Assembly: GCA_028277845.1 (NCBI GenBank)
Contig: JANQFL010000045.1
Location: 1-51,426, forward strand
Length of the DNA stretch: 51,426 nucleotides
Source: Sneathiellales bacterium
GTDB lineage: Bacteria > Pseudomonadota > Alphaproteobacteria > JANQFL01
Direction of reading: 5' to 3'
Each line of letters begins with the position of its first letter. Position 1 is the first letter of the stretch. The notes under the pieces are model-generated. The model was not told where the DNA came from. It worked only from the letters and a program-made list of their open reading frames with translations, and did no database searches. Both the position numbers and the translations under genes were made by a program. Shown piece after piece: positions 10,025-18,704 of this stretch.

Positions 10025-10468
10025 ATGGACAGGCGCCCCGGCAGCGTACTCTTCGCGTGCAGCCAGAACGCCATCCGCTCACCCATGGCCGAGGCCATCG
10101 CCAAGCAATTGTTCGGCCACAGCATCTATGTCGACTCCGTCGGCGTGCGCACCAGCGACGTCAACGGCTTCGCCATCGCCGCCATGGACGAGATCGGCCT
10201 GGATATCTCGGATCACCAGCCCAAGTCGTTCGAGGATCTGGAGGACACGTCCTTCGACCTGGTCGTCACCCTGTCGCCCGAGGCCCAGCACCGGGCGGTG
10301 GAAATGACCCGCACCATGGCCTGCGACGTGGAGTACTGGAACACCCTGGACCCGTCCATCATCGAAGGCTCGCGGGAAACCATGATGGATGCCTACCGCC
10401 AGGTGCGCGATTCCCTGCGCCAGCGCATCAAACAGCGCTTCGACGCCGGCCCGGCCCCCCAGGTATAG
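10025..10468 (+). CDS. low-molecular-weight protein-tyrosine-phosphatase-like protein
   Basis: 147 residues with the LMW phosphatase/ArsC fold. The P-loop CSQNAIRS (residues 12-19) satisfies C-X5-R and is followed by SPMAEA as usual. The general-acid motif NTLDPSII lies near residue 110. The P-loop differs from CxGNxCRS of classical tyrosine phosphatases and from CTHNSARS of arsenate reductases, so the substrate is uncertain. Members in this neighbourhood are generally annotated only as low molecular weight phosphatases. The gene would normally be followed by infA, but about 1.6 kb of AT-richer DNA with a Fic gene intervenes here. Confidence 0.85.
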   Translation: MDRRPGSVLFACSQNAIRSPMAEAIAKQLFGHSIYVDSVGVRTSDVNGFAIAAMDEIGLDISDHQPKSFEDLEDTSFDLVVTLSPEAQHRAVEMTRTMACDVEYWNTLDPSIIEGSRETMMDAYRQVRDSLRQRIKQRFDAGPAPQV

Positions 10469-10567
10469 GGCGTCGGGCCTTCACGACGCCGGCTGAAGCC
10501 CGTCTCGCCTGGACGGCGTGTGTAGGATGTGACCGCGCTGTTCGGGAGGTTATGTTAGATATATAGA

Positions 10568-10619
10568 TTGATTTCCGCATTATGCACGATAATAATCTGC
10601 ATTATGCGGATTATTATCG
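10568..10619 (+). promoter_or_regulatory. promoter and inverted-repeat operator of the first Fic gene
   Basis: A -35 box TTGATT (10568-10573) and a -10 box TAATAA (10590-10595) are 16 bases apart. The -10 lies in an 11-base perfect inverted repeat, CGATAATAATC (10587-10597) and GATTATTATCG (10609-10619), whose spacer repeats GCATTATGC, also found at 10577-10585. The site is placed so that a bound dimer would block transcription. The likeliest ligand is the Fic protein's own C-terminal winged-helix region; that is inference. Confidence 0.55.
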
Positions 10620-10629
10620 GTATTTTAGC

Positions 10630-11808
10630 ATGATCTATCAAGAGCCTGAACTCTCGGATTTAGACCAGGCGGTACTGGGCCTGATCAACAAACAACGAGA
10701 AAAACTAAAAATTCATACCCAGAACAATCCACGTCGATGGTTCGGCTCGCTACGACGGTCCACATTCGCGCGAGCTATACAAGGATCAAATAGTATAGAG
10801 GGGTACAACGCCACTCTTGACGAGGCAATTGCCGTAATCGAAGACGAGCCGTCTTTGGATGAGCGAACGGAGACGTGGTACGCAATCAACGGATATCGGG
10901 CAGCGATGACTTATGTCATTCAAGCAGCCGAAGACCCTACATTTGAATTCAGCAAACAGTTTCTGAAAAGCTTGCACTTCATGATGATCGGATTCGATCT
11001 CAACAATCGCCCGGGACAGTGGAGAATTGGGCCAATCTACGTTGTTAGGAAAAAGGACGGCGAACCAGTTTATGAGGGACCAAACGCAGATATCGTCGAT
11101 GAACTCATATGTGAACTGGTTGATTACCTGCAGAGACATGACAATGCGCCGCTGCTTGTGCGTGCGGCAATGGCGCATCTTAATCTAACAATGATTCACC
11201 CGTTTCGCGATGGAAACGGAAGAATGGCAAGGGCGCTGCAAACCTTGGTGTTGGCGAGAGAAGGTTTGTTGAATCCCGTATTTTCGAGCATTGAAGAATG
11301 GCTTGGGAGGAATACCGAGGAATACTATTCCGTTCTGGCCGGTATGAGCGATGGCGCCTGGAGTCCCGCCCACGATACTCGGCCATGGATTCAGTTTTGC
11401 CTAAAGGCCCACTATCAACAGGCGTTTACCCTCATTCGCCGGAACGAAGTCTATGGCAGACTATTTGACGAAATAGACAATATTGTCCAACGTCGGAAAC
11501 TGAACGATCGCGCTGCATTGTCCCTGCTTGATGCGGCTTTGGGACTGCGAATAACGAATGGCCGTTATCAAAAGGACGCAGAAGTCACACAGTATGTTGC
11601 GGGTCGCGATTTAAAGCTACTGTCTGACTTAGAGTTACTGGAACCGATTGGTGAAAAGCGGGGGCGCTATTATGTCGCCGGAACAGAGCTAATAAGGGCT
11701 CGAGAAAAGGCCGCAATAAGAAGAAAGATGCCGGATCCATATGAACTGGCGGAGGAGTCGTTAGCTAGATCGGCAGATTCCGCATCGCCGCGACTACCAG
11801 GTTTTTGA
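10630..11808 (+). CDS. Fic family protein (class II, self-inhibited AMP-transferase type)
   Basis: 392 residues from the ATG at 10630. This start is chosen because the ATG at 10582 lies inside the promoter and operator, and MIYQEPELSDLDQAVL matches the usual N-terminus. The Fic active-site motif HPFRDGNGRMAR is at residues 190-201, with catalytic His190. The inhibitory motif S-NSI-EG (residues 53-58), before the catalytic domain, marks class II Fic proteins whose Glu blocks the ATP pocket. The C-terminal 90 residues look like a winged helix (LKLLSDLELLEPIGEKRGRYYVAG). Such enzymes usually AMPylate Thr/Ser/Tyr of target proteins; the target is unknown. It is AT-richer than its neighbours and breaks the phosphatase-infA linkage, which suggests acquisition. 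Confidence 0.9.
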   Translation: MIYQEPELSDLDQAVLGLINKQREKLKIHTQNNPRRWFGSLRRSTFARAIQGSNSIEGYNATLDEAIAVIEDEPSLDERTETWYAINGYRAAMTYVIQAAEDPTFEFSKQFLKSLHFMMIGFDLNNRPGQWRIGPIYVVRKKDGEPVYEGPNADIVDELICELVDYLQRHDNAPLLVRAAMAHLNLTMIHPFRDGNGRMARALQTLVLAREGLLNPVFSSIEEWLGRNTEEYYSVLAGMSDGAWSPAHDTRPWIQFCLKAHYQQAFTLIRRNEVYGRLFDEIDNIVQRRKLNDRAALSLLDAALGLRITNGRYQKDAEVTQYVAGRDLKLLSDLELLEPIGEKRGRYYVAGTELIRAREKAAIRRKMPDPYELAEESLARSADSASPRLPGF

Positions 11809-12092
11809 CAACAGGATTTTGGCGCAGCTTTAGTTTCCTCGTGAACCGTCGATTCCAAATTAACCGCTTGATATGAAAACTCGTTTGTTTTGCGCCGGCT
11901 GACGGACTCATTGAGTCGGCTGTTCCAAAACGTCCATCGGGCCGCTGACGGACCGTCGCCAGGGCGTACAGTTGGAATGTCCGAAATTCAGCGAAACCGG
12001 CCGCGCATCCACACATATTTCCGGGAAAAACCTTGACCTTGCGGGCCGGTACGCTCATCTTTCTGCCGGTCTCGAAATGAAATGGAGAAATG
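11809..12092 (+). other. intergenic region with small palindrome and direct repeat before infA
   Basis: No convincing gene. GACTCA-T-TGAGTC (11905-11917) is a 13-base palindrome, and GCTGACGGAC occurs twice (11899 and 11943). A TTGACC at about 12032 could be the -35 of the infA promoter, but no good -10 follows. A GGAG site at 12084-12087 serves infA. The repeat could mark the right edge of the inserted Fic segment, but no matching copy was found at its left edge. Confidence 0.35.
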
Positions 12093-12311
12093 ATGGCCAA
12101 AGAAGAACTTCTCGAGTTTTCCGGCGTGGTGACGGAACTGCTGCCCAATGCCATGTTCCGGGTCAAGTTGGACAACGATCACGAAGTCCTGGCGCACACC
12201 GCCGGGAAAATGCGCAAGCACCGCATCCGCGTGCTGGCCGGTGACAAGGTCACCGTTGAAATGTCGCCCTACGATCTGACCAAGGGGCGGATTACGTTCC
12301 GCTACAAATAA
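12093..12311 (+). CDS. infA: translation initiation factor IF-1
   Basis: 72 residues, a single S1/OB-fold domain that binds the ribosomal A site during initiation. The sequence [13 protein letters not shown], then [12 protein letters not shown] and the ending [11 protein letters not shown] are typical of IF-1. Two adjacent ATGs (12090 and 12093) are possible; the second gives the universal MAKE start and a better distance from GGAG. It is followed 19 bases later by maf, the usual order in this group. The call is secure. Confidence 0.97.
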   Translation: MAKEELLEFSGVVTELLPNAMFRVKLDNDHEVLAHTAGKMRKHRIRVLAGDKVTVEMSPYDLTKGRITFRYK

Positions 12312-12330
12312 CCGGCGCGAGGTCGACCCC

Positions 12331-12978
12331 GTGGCGCGCGCGCCTCAGCAGCCACCGTCCAAGCAGCCACTGCCCGAGCGATCCGAGCGCGAACAACCGA
12401 CGTTCGTCCTGGCTTCCGCCTCGCCCCGCCGGCTGGACCTGCTCAGGCAGGCCGGGCTGGAACCCGACCAAACCGACCCGGCCGACATCGACGAAACCCG
12501 ACTGCCCGACGAAACGCCCTGCCAGATGGCGGAGCGCCTTGCCTGCGCCAAGGCCCAGGCCGTGGCGGCGCGGCATGCCGGCGCCGTCGTGCTGGCCGCC
12601 GATACGGTGGTGGCCTGCGGCCGCCGCACCCTGCCCAAGCCGGCCGACGAGGCGGATGCGCGGCGCTGCCTCGATCTGCTGTCGGGGCGGCGTCACCAGG
12701 TGCTCACCGGCCTGGCCGTCATCGACCCCGCCGGCCACCGCCGGTCACGGGTGGTGGCCACGGCGGTCGTGTTCAAGCGGCTGAGCGACGATGAAATCGC
12801 CGCCTACCTGGCGAGCGGCGAATGGCGGGGCAAGGCCGGCGGCTACGCCATCCAGGGCCGGGCCGAGGCGCTGATCCGCGGCATCAACGGCTCCTGGTCC
12901 AACGTGGTGGGATTGCCGCTCCGCGAAACCGTGGCCATGCTGCAGACCGCCGGCCTGACGGTGTGGGCGCCATGCTAG
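12331..12978 (+). CDS. maf: Maf-family nucleoside triphosphate pyrophosphatase
   Basis: 215 residues from a GTG start. Maf proteins hydrolyse nucleoside triphosphates, often non-canonical or dTTP/UTP, to the monophosphate and pyrophosphate. The signature FVLASASPRRLDLLRQAGL is near residue 26, ETP near 52, the metal-binding VVLAADTVV near 88 and the substrate loop GGYAIQGRAEALIRGINGSWSNVVGLPL, broken by no gap, closes the protein. The first 22 residues are Pro/Gln-rich and not conserved, so a later start is possible, but no other start codon fits well. The stop lies 7 bases inside the next gene. Confidence 0.9.
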   Translation: MARAPQQPPSKQPLPERSEREQPTFVLASASPRRLDLLRQAGLEPDQTDPADIDETRLPDETPCQMAERLACAKAQAVAARHAGAVVLAADTVVACGRRTLPKPADEADARRCLDLLSGRRHQVLTGLAVIDPAGHRRSRVVATAVVFKRLSDDEIAAYLASGEWRGKAGGYAIQGRAEALIRGINGSWSNVVGLPLRETVAMLQTAGLTVWAPC

Positions 12979-14468
12979 ATCCCGCCAAGCCGGTCGACGA
13001 AATCCTCATCAACCTGGGTCTGGTCGAGACCCGGGTCGCGTTGCTGGCGGACGGCTTGCTGAAGGAACTGCTGGTCAGCCGCCGGGGCGATACGCGGCGC
13101 TCGCTGGTCGGCGACATCTTCCTCGGCCGGGTCATCCGCGTGGTGCCCGGCATGCAGGCGGCCTTCGTCGACATCGGCCAGGAGCGGGCCGGGTTCCTCG
13201 GCGCCCGCGAGGCCCAGGAGCTGGCCGCGGCCGACGGTTCAAACGACGCCGGCGACCGGCCGCGTATCGAACGCTGCGTGCGCGAGGGCGAGCACATCCT
13301 GGTGCAGGCCATCAAGGACCCGGTCGGCGACAAGGGCGTGCGGCTGTCGGCCAACGTCACCATGCCGGGCCGTTACCTGGTCTACGCCCCGCTGCAACAG
13401 GGTGTCACCGTGTCGCGCCGCATCGCCGGCGAGGACGAACGCGCGCGCCTGACCGCGGCCGGCGAGGCCCTGCTGCCGGAGCTGGGCGGCGGCGGGTTGA
13501 TCATGCGCACGGTGACCGAGGGCGTCGGCGCCGACGATCTGGCCGGCGAGATCCCCGGCCTGACGGCGGCGTGGCAGGCGGTGCAGGACAAACGCAAAGC
13601 CGCCAAGGGCCCCGGCGCGCTGCACGGCGAGGCCCATCCGGTCGAGCGCGCCCTGCGCGACCATGCCGGCCCGTTCGTGCGCCGGGTGGTGATCGACCAG
13701 GCCGACGGTCTGAAACGGGCCAGGGACTACTGCGCCGCCCACGCGCCCGACTTCGCCCAGCGCCTCGAACTGCACAAGGGGCCGGGGCCGCTGTTCGACA
13801 GCCACGACCTGGAGGCGGTGATCGAGGAGGCCATGGAGCGCCGCGTGCCGTTGCCGTCGGGCGGCTCCATCACCCTCGAAACCACCGAGGCGCTGACCGC
13901 CATCGACGTCAACTCCGGCAGCTACGCCGACCCGGGCGGGCTCGAGCGCACCAGCCTGCAGACCAACCTGGAGGCCGCCCGCGCCATCGCCTGGCAGTTG
14001 CGGCTGCGCGGCATCGGCGGCATCGTCGTCGCCGATTTCATCCACCTGGAGGACAAGGCCAACATCCGCGCGGTGCTGGAGGTGCTGGAGAACGCCTTCG
14101 CCGACGACCGGGTGCCGGTGCGGGTCGTGGGCATCAGCGAACTGGGCCTGGTGCAGCTCACCCGCAAGCGCACCGGCGAGCCGCTGGCGCATTATTTCAG
14201 CGAACCGTGTTCGCACTGCGGCGGCGGCGCCACGGTGCCCACCCGCGCCACCATGGCCGCCCGCATCGAACGCCGTGCCATGGCCGAATCGGGTCACCAC
14301 GCCGGCGGGACGCTGACCATCCGCACCGCCGCCGACGTGGCCGACTGGCTCGCCGACCCGGCCCATCTCGGGGTGGAGGCGTTGGCCAGGCGGCTCGGCC
14401 GGGTGGTCGAACTCGACCCGCAGGCGGGCTACGCGCGCCACGAGTTTTCCGTCTCCATAGCAGGGTAG
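12972..14468 (+). CDS. ribonuclease E/G family endoribonuclease (RNase G-like)
   Basis: 498 residues, close to RNase G length and lacking the long RNase E degradosome scaffold. An N-terminal S1 RNA-binding domain (DIFLGRVIRVVPGMQAAFVDIG near residue 50) precedes the 5'-sensor and DNase I-like catalytic domain. The catalytic aspartates are in TAIDVNSG (about residue 311) and VADFIHLEDKA (about 355). The Zn-link CSHC (Cys413 and Cys416) needed for oligomerisation is intact. It processes rRNA and degrades mRNA in the cytoplasm. The ATG overlaps the maf stop by 7 bases. The genome's full RNase E would be a separate gene. Confidence 0.92.
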   Translation: MLDPAKPVDEILINLGLVETRVALLADGLLKELLVSRRGDTRRSLVGDIFLGRVIRVVPGMQAAFVDIGQERAGFLGAREAQELAAADGSNDAGDRPRIERCVREGEHILVQAIKDPVGDKGVRLSANVTMPGRYLVYAPLQQGVTVSRRIAGEDERARLTAAGEALLPELGGGGLIMRTVTEGVGADDLAGEIPGLTAAWQAVQDKRKAAKGPGALHGEAHPVERALRDHAGPFVRRVVIDQADGLKRARDYCAAHAPDFAQRLELHKGPGPLFDSHDLEAVIEEAMERRVPLPSGGSITLETTEALTAIDVNSGSYADPGGLERTSLQTNLEAARAIAWQLRLRGIGGIVVADFIHLEDKANIRAVLEVLENAFADDRVPVRVVGISELGLVQLTRKRTGEPLAHYFSEPCSHCGGGATVPTRATMAARIERRAMAESGHHAGGTLTIRTAADVADWLADPAHLGVEALARRLGRVVELDPQAGYARHEFSVSIAG

Positions 14469-14474
14469 GACGCC

Positions 14475-14717
14475 ATGCCGGACGACACTTCAGGCGATTC
14501 CGCAAGCAAATCCCCGGACGATTCAGCGGACGACTCCAAGGTCACGCCGTTCCGCCGGCCGCGCAAATGCCCGATCTGCCGCAAGCCCGTGGCGGCCGAG
14601 CACAAGCCCTTCTGTTCGGCCCGTTGCGCCGACGTCGACCTCAACCGCTGGCTCGGCGAGGCCTATGCCGTGCCCGGCGATCCGGTGCATATCCCCGACG
14701 ACGACCCGGAGGCCTGA
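14475..14717 (+). CDS. yacG: DNA gyrase inhibitor YacG-type zinc protein
   Basis: 80 residues. The zinc finger has four cysteines as C32-x2-C35-x11-C47-x3-C51 (RKCPICRKP and [15 protein letters not shown]), the YacG pattern. E. coli YacG binds GyrB and blocks DNA binding; here that role is by homology. The first 25 residues are Asp/Ser-rich and probably disordered, longer than in E. coli. It starts 6 bases after the RNase gene, and the tRNA-Phe gene follows after 106 bases. Confidence 0.92.
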   Translation: MPDDTSGDSASKSPDDSADDSKVTPFRRPRKCPICRKPVAAEHKPFCSARCADVDLNRWLGEAYAVPGDPVHIPDDDPEA

Positions 14718-14823
14718 AACCCCCGGAAAAATTCACCCTTTTCGCCCAAAGGTCCCCTGGACAGCGGGGGGGATTTTCTCTATAACGCGGCGTCTCGCGG
14801 CCCCCGAAATCGGCGGGCCGGAT

Positions 14824-14899
<76 letters not shown>

Positions 14900-14954
14900 T
14901 TTTTTTCCTTCATATGATGATGTCGAACGGTGCCGGACGTGGCCGCCGCCCCGT

Positions 14955-15416
14955 TCAGCCGAACGCCCAGCGGGCGGCTTTGCCGAGCAGAACGGCGGCG
15001 GCGAGGCCGAGCAGGAGGCCCAGCAGGAGGAGCTGAAGCGTGCTCATCAGATAGACGACGGTCCGCTCGACGCGGGGGCGGGGGATGCGTCGGCTGCCGT
15101 GCCAGCGGCCGCTGTCCACCGCGCGGACCACGTCGGCCACCGTGCAGGGCTGGGTCTCGAACATTGCGCAATGGTCCTTGAGCCGCCACGGCAACGGCAG
15201 GCCCCAGCCTTCGCCGCCGAAATGCACACCGAGGTCGAGGCCCGTCCAGTCGACCGTGAAGGCATCGTCGAGCGCCTCGAAGAGTTCGACGCCGTCATCC
15301 CCGTCGACGCCCAGGTCCCCGGCCAGATCCGCGTCCATCGTGATGCGGTCGCGCTTTACGCCCATCTGGTCGGCGATGATGGCGCGGACCCGTTCGAAGG
15401 TGGGGTTGCCGTTCAC
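14955..15416 (-). CDS. DUF1493 acyl-carrier-like protein with a C-terminal membrane helix
   Basis: 153 residues from a GTG at 15416, preferred because GAGG lies about 10 bases upstream; the frame is open to an ATG at 15479. Residues 3-70 (FERVRAIIADQMGV, then DADLAGDLGVDGDDGVELFEAL) resemble acyl carrier proteins, but the position of the phosphopantetheine Ser in DSL is occupied by Asp in DGDD, as in the DUF1493 family. So it should not carry an acyl arm. The last 30 residues form a hydrophobic helix rich in Leu (MSTLQLLLLGLLLG). It is a lone gene on the opposite strand to the tRNA. Its function is unknown. Confidence 0.65.
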   Translation of the reverse strand: MNGNPTFERVRAIIADQMGVKRDRITMDADLAGDLGVDGDDGVELFEALDDAFTVDWTGLDLGVHFGGEGWGLPLPWRLKDHCAMFETQPCTVADVVRAVDSGRWHGSRRIPRPRVERTVVYLMSTLQLLLLGLLLGLAAAVLLGKAARWAFG

Positions 15417-15674
15417 GGTCAAGTCCTCACGGGGGGTGCCGGGCGTTCCGCGCCTCAATGGTTTTTTCCCAAACGGCAACCGAAAGACGATGACGGCTTG
15501 TACAAATTCTCAATCACGGGCGACGGACACTCAGGGCTGCTATCGAAGGTAATGTTCATCGCGGTCATATTTGTCGACTTTCAGCCGCTATTGCGTTCCG
15601 CATATCATTTGGGCCGAAAGATAAAATAATATACCTTTACAGGTTGTGTCCGGAGCAAGCTCCTAAGGCTCGGC

Positions 15675-17291
15675 ATGTATATAGACGCGCGTGAACTCGC
15701 AAGCGATACGGAACTCGAAGCGGACATCTGCATAATCGGCGGCGGTGCGGCGGGTATTGCGGTCGCGACGCAATTTGCCGGACTGCCGCTTCGCGTGGCA
15801 TTGCTCGAAAGCGGGGGGCAGGAGTTCGATTACGAAACGCAGCTGCTCTACGACGGCGACGTTGTCGACGACACGCATTTCGATTTGACCATCTGCCGCC
15901 TGCGTCAGTACGGCGGAACGACCAACCACTGGTCGGGAACCAGCAGGCCGTTCGGCGACCTCACGTTCCGGCCGCGGCCCGGCCTGCCCGACAGTGGTTG
16001 GACATTGCCGCTGTCGGAGCTGGAGCCCTATTTCAAGAGAGCCCATTCCCTGTGCCGGATGGAAGGACCTTATCGATACGATATGGAGTATTGGGGAAGA
16101 TTCGACGGCAGCCGGATGTTCGAACGACTGGATTGCCAATTGTACCAGCGGGCGGACTCGATGAAGTTCAACCAGGCGTACGACCCATTGCTGAAAGGCG
16201 CCAAAAACGTAACGGTCTACTTTTTTGCCAACGGACTCGAGTTCGAATCGAACGAAGCCGCATCGCAGGTCAAATCATTGACGTTCGGCTGCCTCAACGG
16301 CAAGCGGCACGGGATCAAATCCAGATACTTCGTTCTGTCGTCGGGAGGCATCGAGAACGCGCGCCTTCTCCTGCTGTCCGACGAGCCGCGGAAAAATGGA
16401 TTGGGGAACGACCACGATGTCGTTGGCCGGTACTACAGCGAGCACCCCGCCATGGGCATTGCGGGAGAGTTCGTTCCGTCGATCAAATTCCTCCGGCCAG
16501 AGTTTTTCTTCGACCTCAACCCGGAGAGAAACGCGGCCGCGAAGAACGCCAATTTAAGGCCGCGTCTCACGCTCAAGCCGGAGACCGTTCTCGCCGAGCA
16601 GCTCAACCAATGCCTGTTCGATTTGGTTCACGTGTTCTTGCCGTCGGCGGGCGTCGAGTCGACGAAGGCGCTGATGGATCATACCTCCAACTGGAGCATT
16701 CCGGACGGGCTTGGGTCCCATATCGCGAACATCGCCCGCGATTGGGATCATGTCATCGACGCCGTCTACAAAACCGCGATGGAGGAGCAATCGGGTCTGA
16801 TCAACACATTGCGCGAAACCGCCGGGATCCTTGTTGCGTTGGAGATGGAGCAATCGCCGAATCCGGAGAGCCGGGTGTCGCTTTCCGACAGCACCGACTT
16901 TTTCGGGCAGCGGAAGGTAACGGTCGATTGGCGGATGAATTCCGCCGACAAGGACCGGGCCCGCAGGGCGATGGAGATCTTTGCCGCCGAGGTGGGCGCC
17001 GCCGGCCTGGGGCGCGTCAGGTCGTTGTTGGACGATTCCCCGGCGTGGCCGGACGCGCCTTATCCGGATGGGCTGTACGCCGGATGGCACCAGATGGGAA
17101 CGACGAGACTGCACGACGATCCCAAAAAGGGTGTCGTCAACCGGGATTGCCGGGTGCATGGCGTCGAGAATCTTTTCGTGGCGGGCAGTTCCGTCTTCCC
17201 GACTGTCGGTATCGAACGCCCGACCATGAATATCGTCGCACTCGGGATCCGATTGTCGGATCATTTGAAGTCTTTGATGGAGATCGGCTGA
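15675..17291 (+). CDS. GMC-family FAD-dependent oxidoreductase
   Basis: 538 residues. The dinucleotide-binding motif IGGGAAGIAVA is at residues 21-31, an RQYGGTTNHWSG segment follows near residue 77, and a C-terminal GMC domain ends the protein, with WHQMGTTR (His472) and PTMNIVALGIRLSDH. GMC enzymes oxidise alcohols or sugars, passing electrons through FAD. The sequence has no signal peptide of its own. The gene is directly coupled (TGATG) to a small gene with a twin-arginine-like N-terminus, an arrangement known for periplasmic sugar or alcohol dehydrogenases in which the small subunit carries the export signal. The substrate cannot be named. Confidence 0.85.
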   Translation: MYIDARELASDTELEADICIIGGGAAGIAVATQFAGLPLRVALLESGGQEFDYETQLLYDGDVVDDTHFDLTICRLRQYGGTTNHWSGTSRPFGDLTFRPRPGLPDSGWTLPLSELEPYFKRAHSLCRMEGPYRYDMEYWGRFDGSRMFERLDCQLYQRADSMKFNQAYDPLLKGAKNVTVYFFANGLEFESNEAASQVKSLTFGCLNGKRHGIKSRYFVLSSGGIENARLLLLSDEPRKNGLGNDHDVVGRYYSEHPAMGIAGEFVPSIKFLRPEFFFDLNPERNAAAKNANLRPRLTLKPETVLAEQLNQCLFDLVHVFLPSAGVESTKALMDHTSNWSIPDGLGSHIANIARDWDHVIDAVYKTAMEEQSGLINTLRETAGILVALEMEQSPNPESRVSLSDSTDFFGQRKVTVDWRMNSADKDRARRAMEIFAAEVGAAGLGRVRSLLDDSPAWPDAPYPDGLYAGWHQMGTTRLHDDPKKGVVNRDCRVHGVENLFVAGSSVFPTVGIERPTMNIVALGIRLSDHLKSLMEIG

Positions 17292-17710
17292 TGTCGACGG
17301 CAATAACGAGACGTTTGGCCATAGGTCTGCTGGTCGGGTTTTCGGTCCTGCAGAGCCGCATCGGATCATTCGGCGTGGATCCGGATGACGGCGGCTTTCC
17401 GCGGTCATTGACGAACCGGCTTCTCGGGACCGTCTCCAACCTCGATAGCGCGGCGGAAATCGGCCGGCAATATCTCGACATGGAACCGGAGCCGGGTTCC
17501 GAGCTTCATCTCGTTCACCGGTTTGCGTTGGATCTCGGCCTTTCCGTACGGGACATTCGAACCATCGGCAGCGATGCGCTCGGCAGCCTGATCAAGGACA
17601 CCGTCCGGGAAGACTTCCGGAACGACCGGGTAGGTTCCGTCGACGGCTGGATCCTTTCCCATACCGAGTTACGTCTGTACTCCCTGGCCGCCATTGTGCG
17701 CGCGGCCTGA
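17291..17710 (+). CDS. small exported partner of the GMC oxidoreductase
   Basis: 139 residues; the ATG overlaps the GMC stop codon. The N-terminus MSTAITRRLAIGLLVGFSVL has a twin arginine followed by a hydrophobic stretch, suggesting Tat export, which would allow the folded FAD partner to be carried along. The C-terminal motif DFRNDRVGSVDGWILSHTE plus LRLYSLAAI is shared by small proteins that accompany GMC oxidoreductases. No haem-binding CxxCH is present, so electrons would have to leave by another route. Assignment as a subunit is inference from coupling and the Tat-like signal. Confidence 0.65.
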   Translation: MSTAITRRLAIGLLVGFSVLQSRIGSFGVDPDDGGFPRSLTNRLLGTVSNLDSAAEIGRQYLDMEPEPGSELHLVHRFALDLGLSVRDIRTIGSDALGSLIKDTVREDFRNDRVGSVDGWILSHTELRLYSLAAIVRAA

Positions 17711-18005
17711 CCGACAGGACCTGCCGATCATGTCCGGCACCGGTCCCGGATAGGCGCATCCGTTCTTCCTCGTTGTCTCGGCATCGGAGGCGGCGATCGT
17801 GATTGGGTGTCGGACGTTCCGTGCCGCGGTCATTGCCGTCAACGGAGGTCGTGGTCCGAAAAATCGCGATAGTCATGAATTCTGCGAATAGGGAAAATCG
17901 CAAGATGCCGCCGTCCTGTCGCCATTCTGTTGCGCTCACGCCAAAACCCGGATAAGGATGGTGCGGCGGCCGAATTGGCTTTTAGGCTTGGGAGGGCTTG
18001 GGCAT

Positions 18006-18677
18006 ATGAGGACCTTGAACCGGCAATGGTTTGTCGACCGGCTGCGGGACGCCGGCCAGTCGCAACGGGCGCTCGCCCGGTTTCTCGAACTGGACGCGTC
18101 GGCCATCACCCACATTCTCAACGGCAAGCGCCGGCTGCAGCTCGACGAGGTGGAGCGGGTCGCCCGCTTCCTGTCGCGGCCGGTGGAGGAGGTGCTGACC
18201 CAGGCCGGCCTCGACCTGGGCGGCGAGGTGCGGGCGCCGTCGGTGCCGCTGATCGGCCATCTCGACCGAAACGCGGTGGTGCGGGTGCGGGACAAACAGC
18301 CCGAGATCGAGGCGCCCTTCTACATCGGCATGGGCGTGCAGGCGGTGCGGGCCAAGACCGCCGGCGGCGCCTTCGAGATCTTCGACGGCGCCTATCTCTA
18401 TTTCGGCCCGTTCTATTCGCCGGGCGCCGCCGCGCCCGAGACCTTCATGCAGCGCCTGTGCGCCGTGATGGTGAACGACAAGGCCGTGCATTTCGGCACG
18501 CTCAGGCAGGGCTACGCGCCGGGCACCTACAACGTGGTGTCCGAGGCCGGCGTGGTCGAGGACATCAGCGACGCCGTCATCGCGCCGATGCTCTACGTCA
18601 GCTACGAGCCCATGCACATCACCCCCGCCGCGCGCACGGCCCCCCGGGCAGCCGGCAGCGCACGGCGGTCGGCGTAG
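18006..18677 (+). CDS. XRE-family transcriptional regulator with a LexA/CI-like C-terminal domain
   Basis: 223 residues from the ATG at 18006; the frame is open further upstream but the XRE domain begins here. An XRE helix-turn-helix spans about residues 5-60 (RALARFLELDASAITHILNG then RRLQLDEVERVARFL). The C-terminal 120 residues (VPLIGHLD, GMGVQAVRAKTAGGAFEIFDGAYLYF) look like the S24 beta fold used for dimerisation, but I see no clear Ser/Lys self-cleavage pair. It may be a host regulator or a domesticated phage repressor. Its last 24 codons recur as a diverged copy at 23237-23307. Confidence 0.75.
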   Translation: MRTLNRQWFVDRLRDAGQSQRALARFLELDASAITHILNGKRRLQLDEVERVARFLSRPVEEVLTQAGLDLGGEVRAPSVPLIGHLDRNAVVRVRDKQPEIEAPFYIGMGVQAVRAKTAGGAFEIFDGAYLYFGPFYSPGAAAPETFMQRLCAVMVNDKAVHFGTLRQGYAPGTYNVVSEAGVVEDISDAVIAPMLYVSYEPMHITPAARTAPRAAGSARRSA

Positions 18678-18704
18678 GGGAAGGCCGGGGCCGGACGGCG
18701 GGCG

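Noticed and set aside
10025-10468. Arsenate reductase (arsC) for the phosphatase-like gene
   Set aside because: The P-loop CSQNAIRS lacks the extra cysteines of thioredoxin-linked ArsC, and there are no other ars genes; position beside UPF0262 and infA is that of the housekeeping phosphatase-like family.
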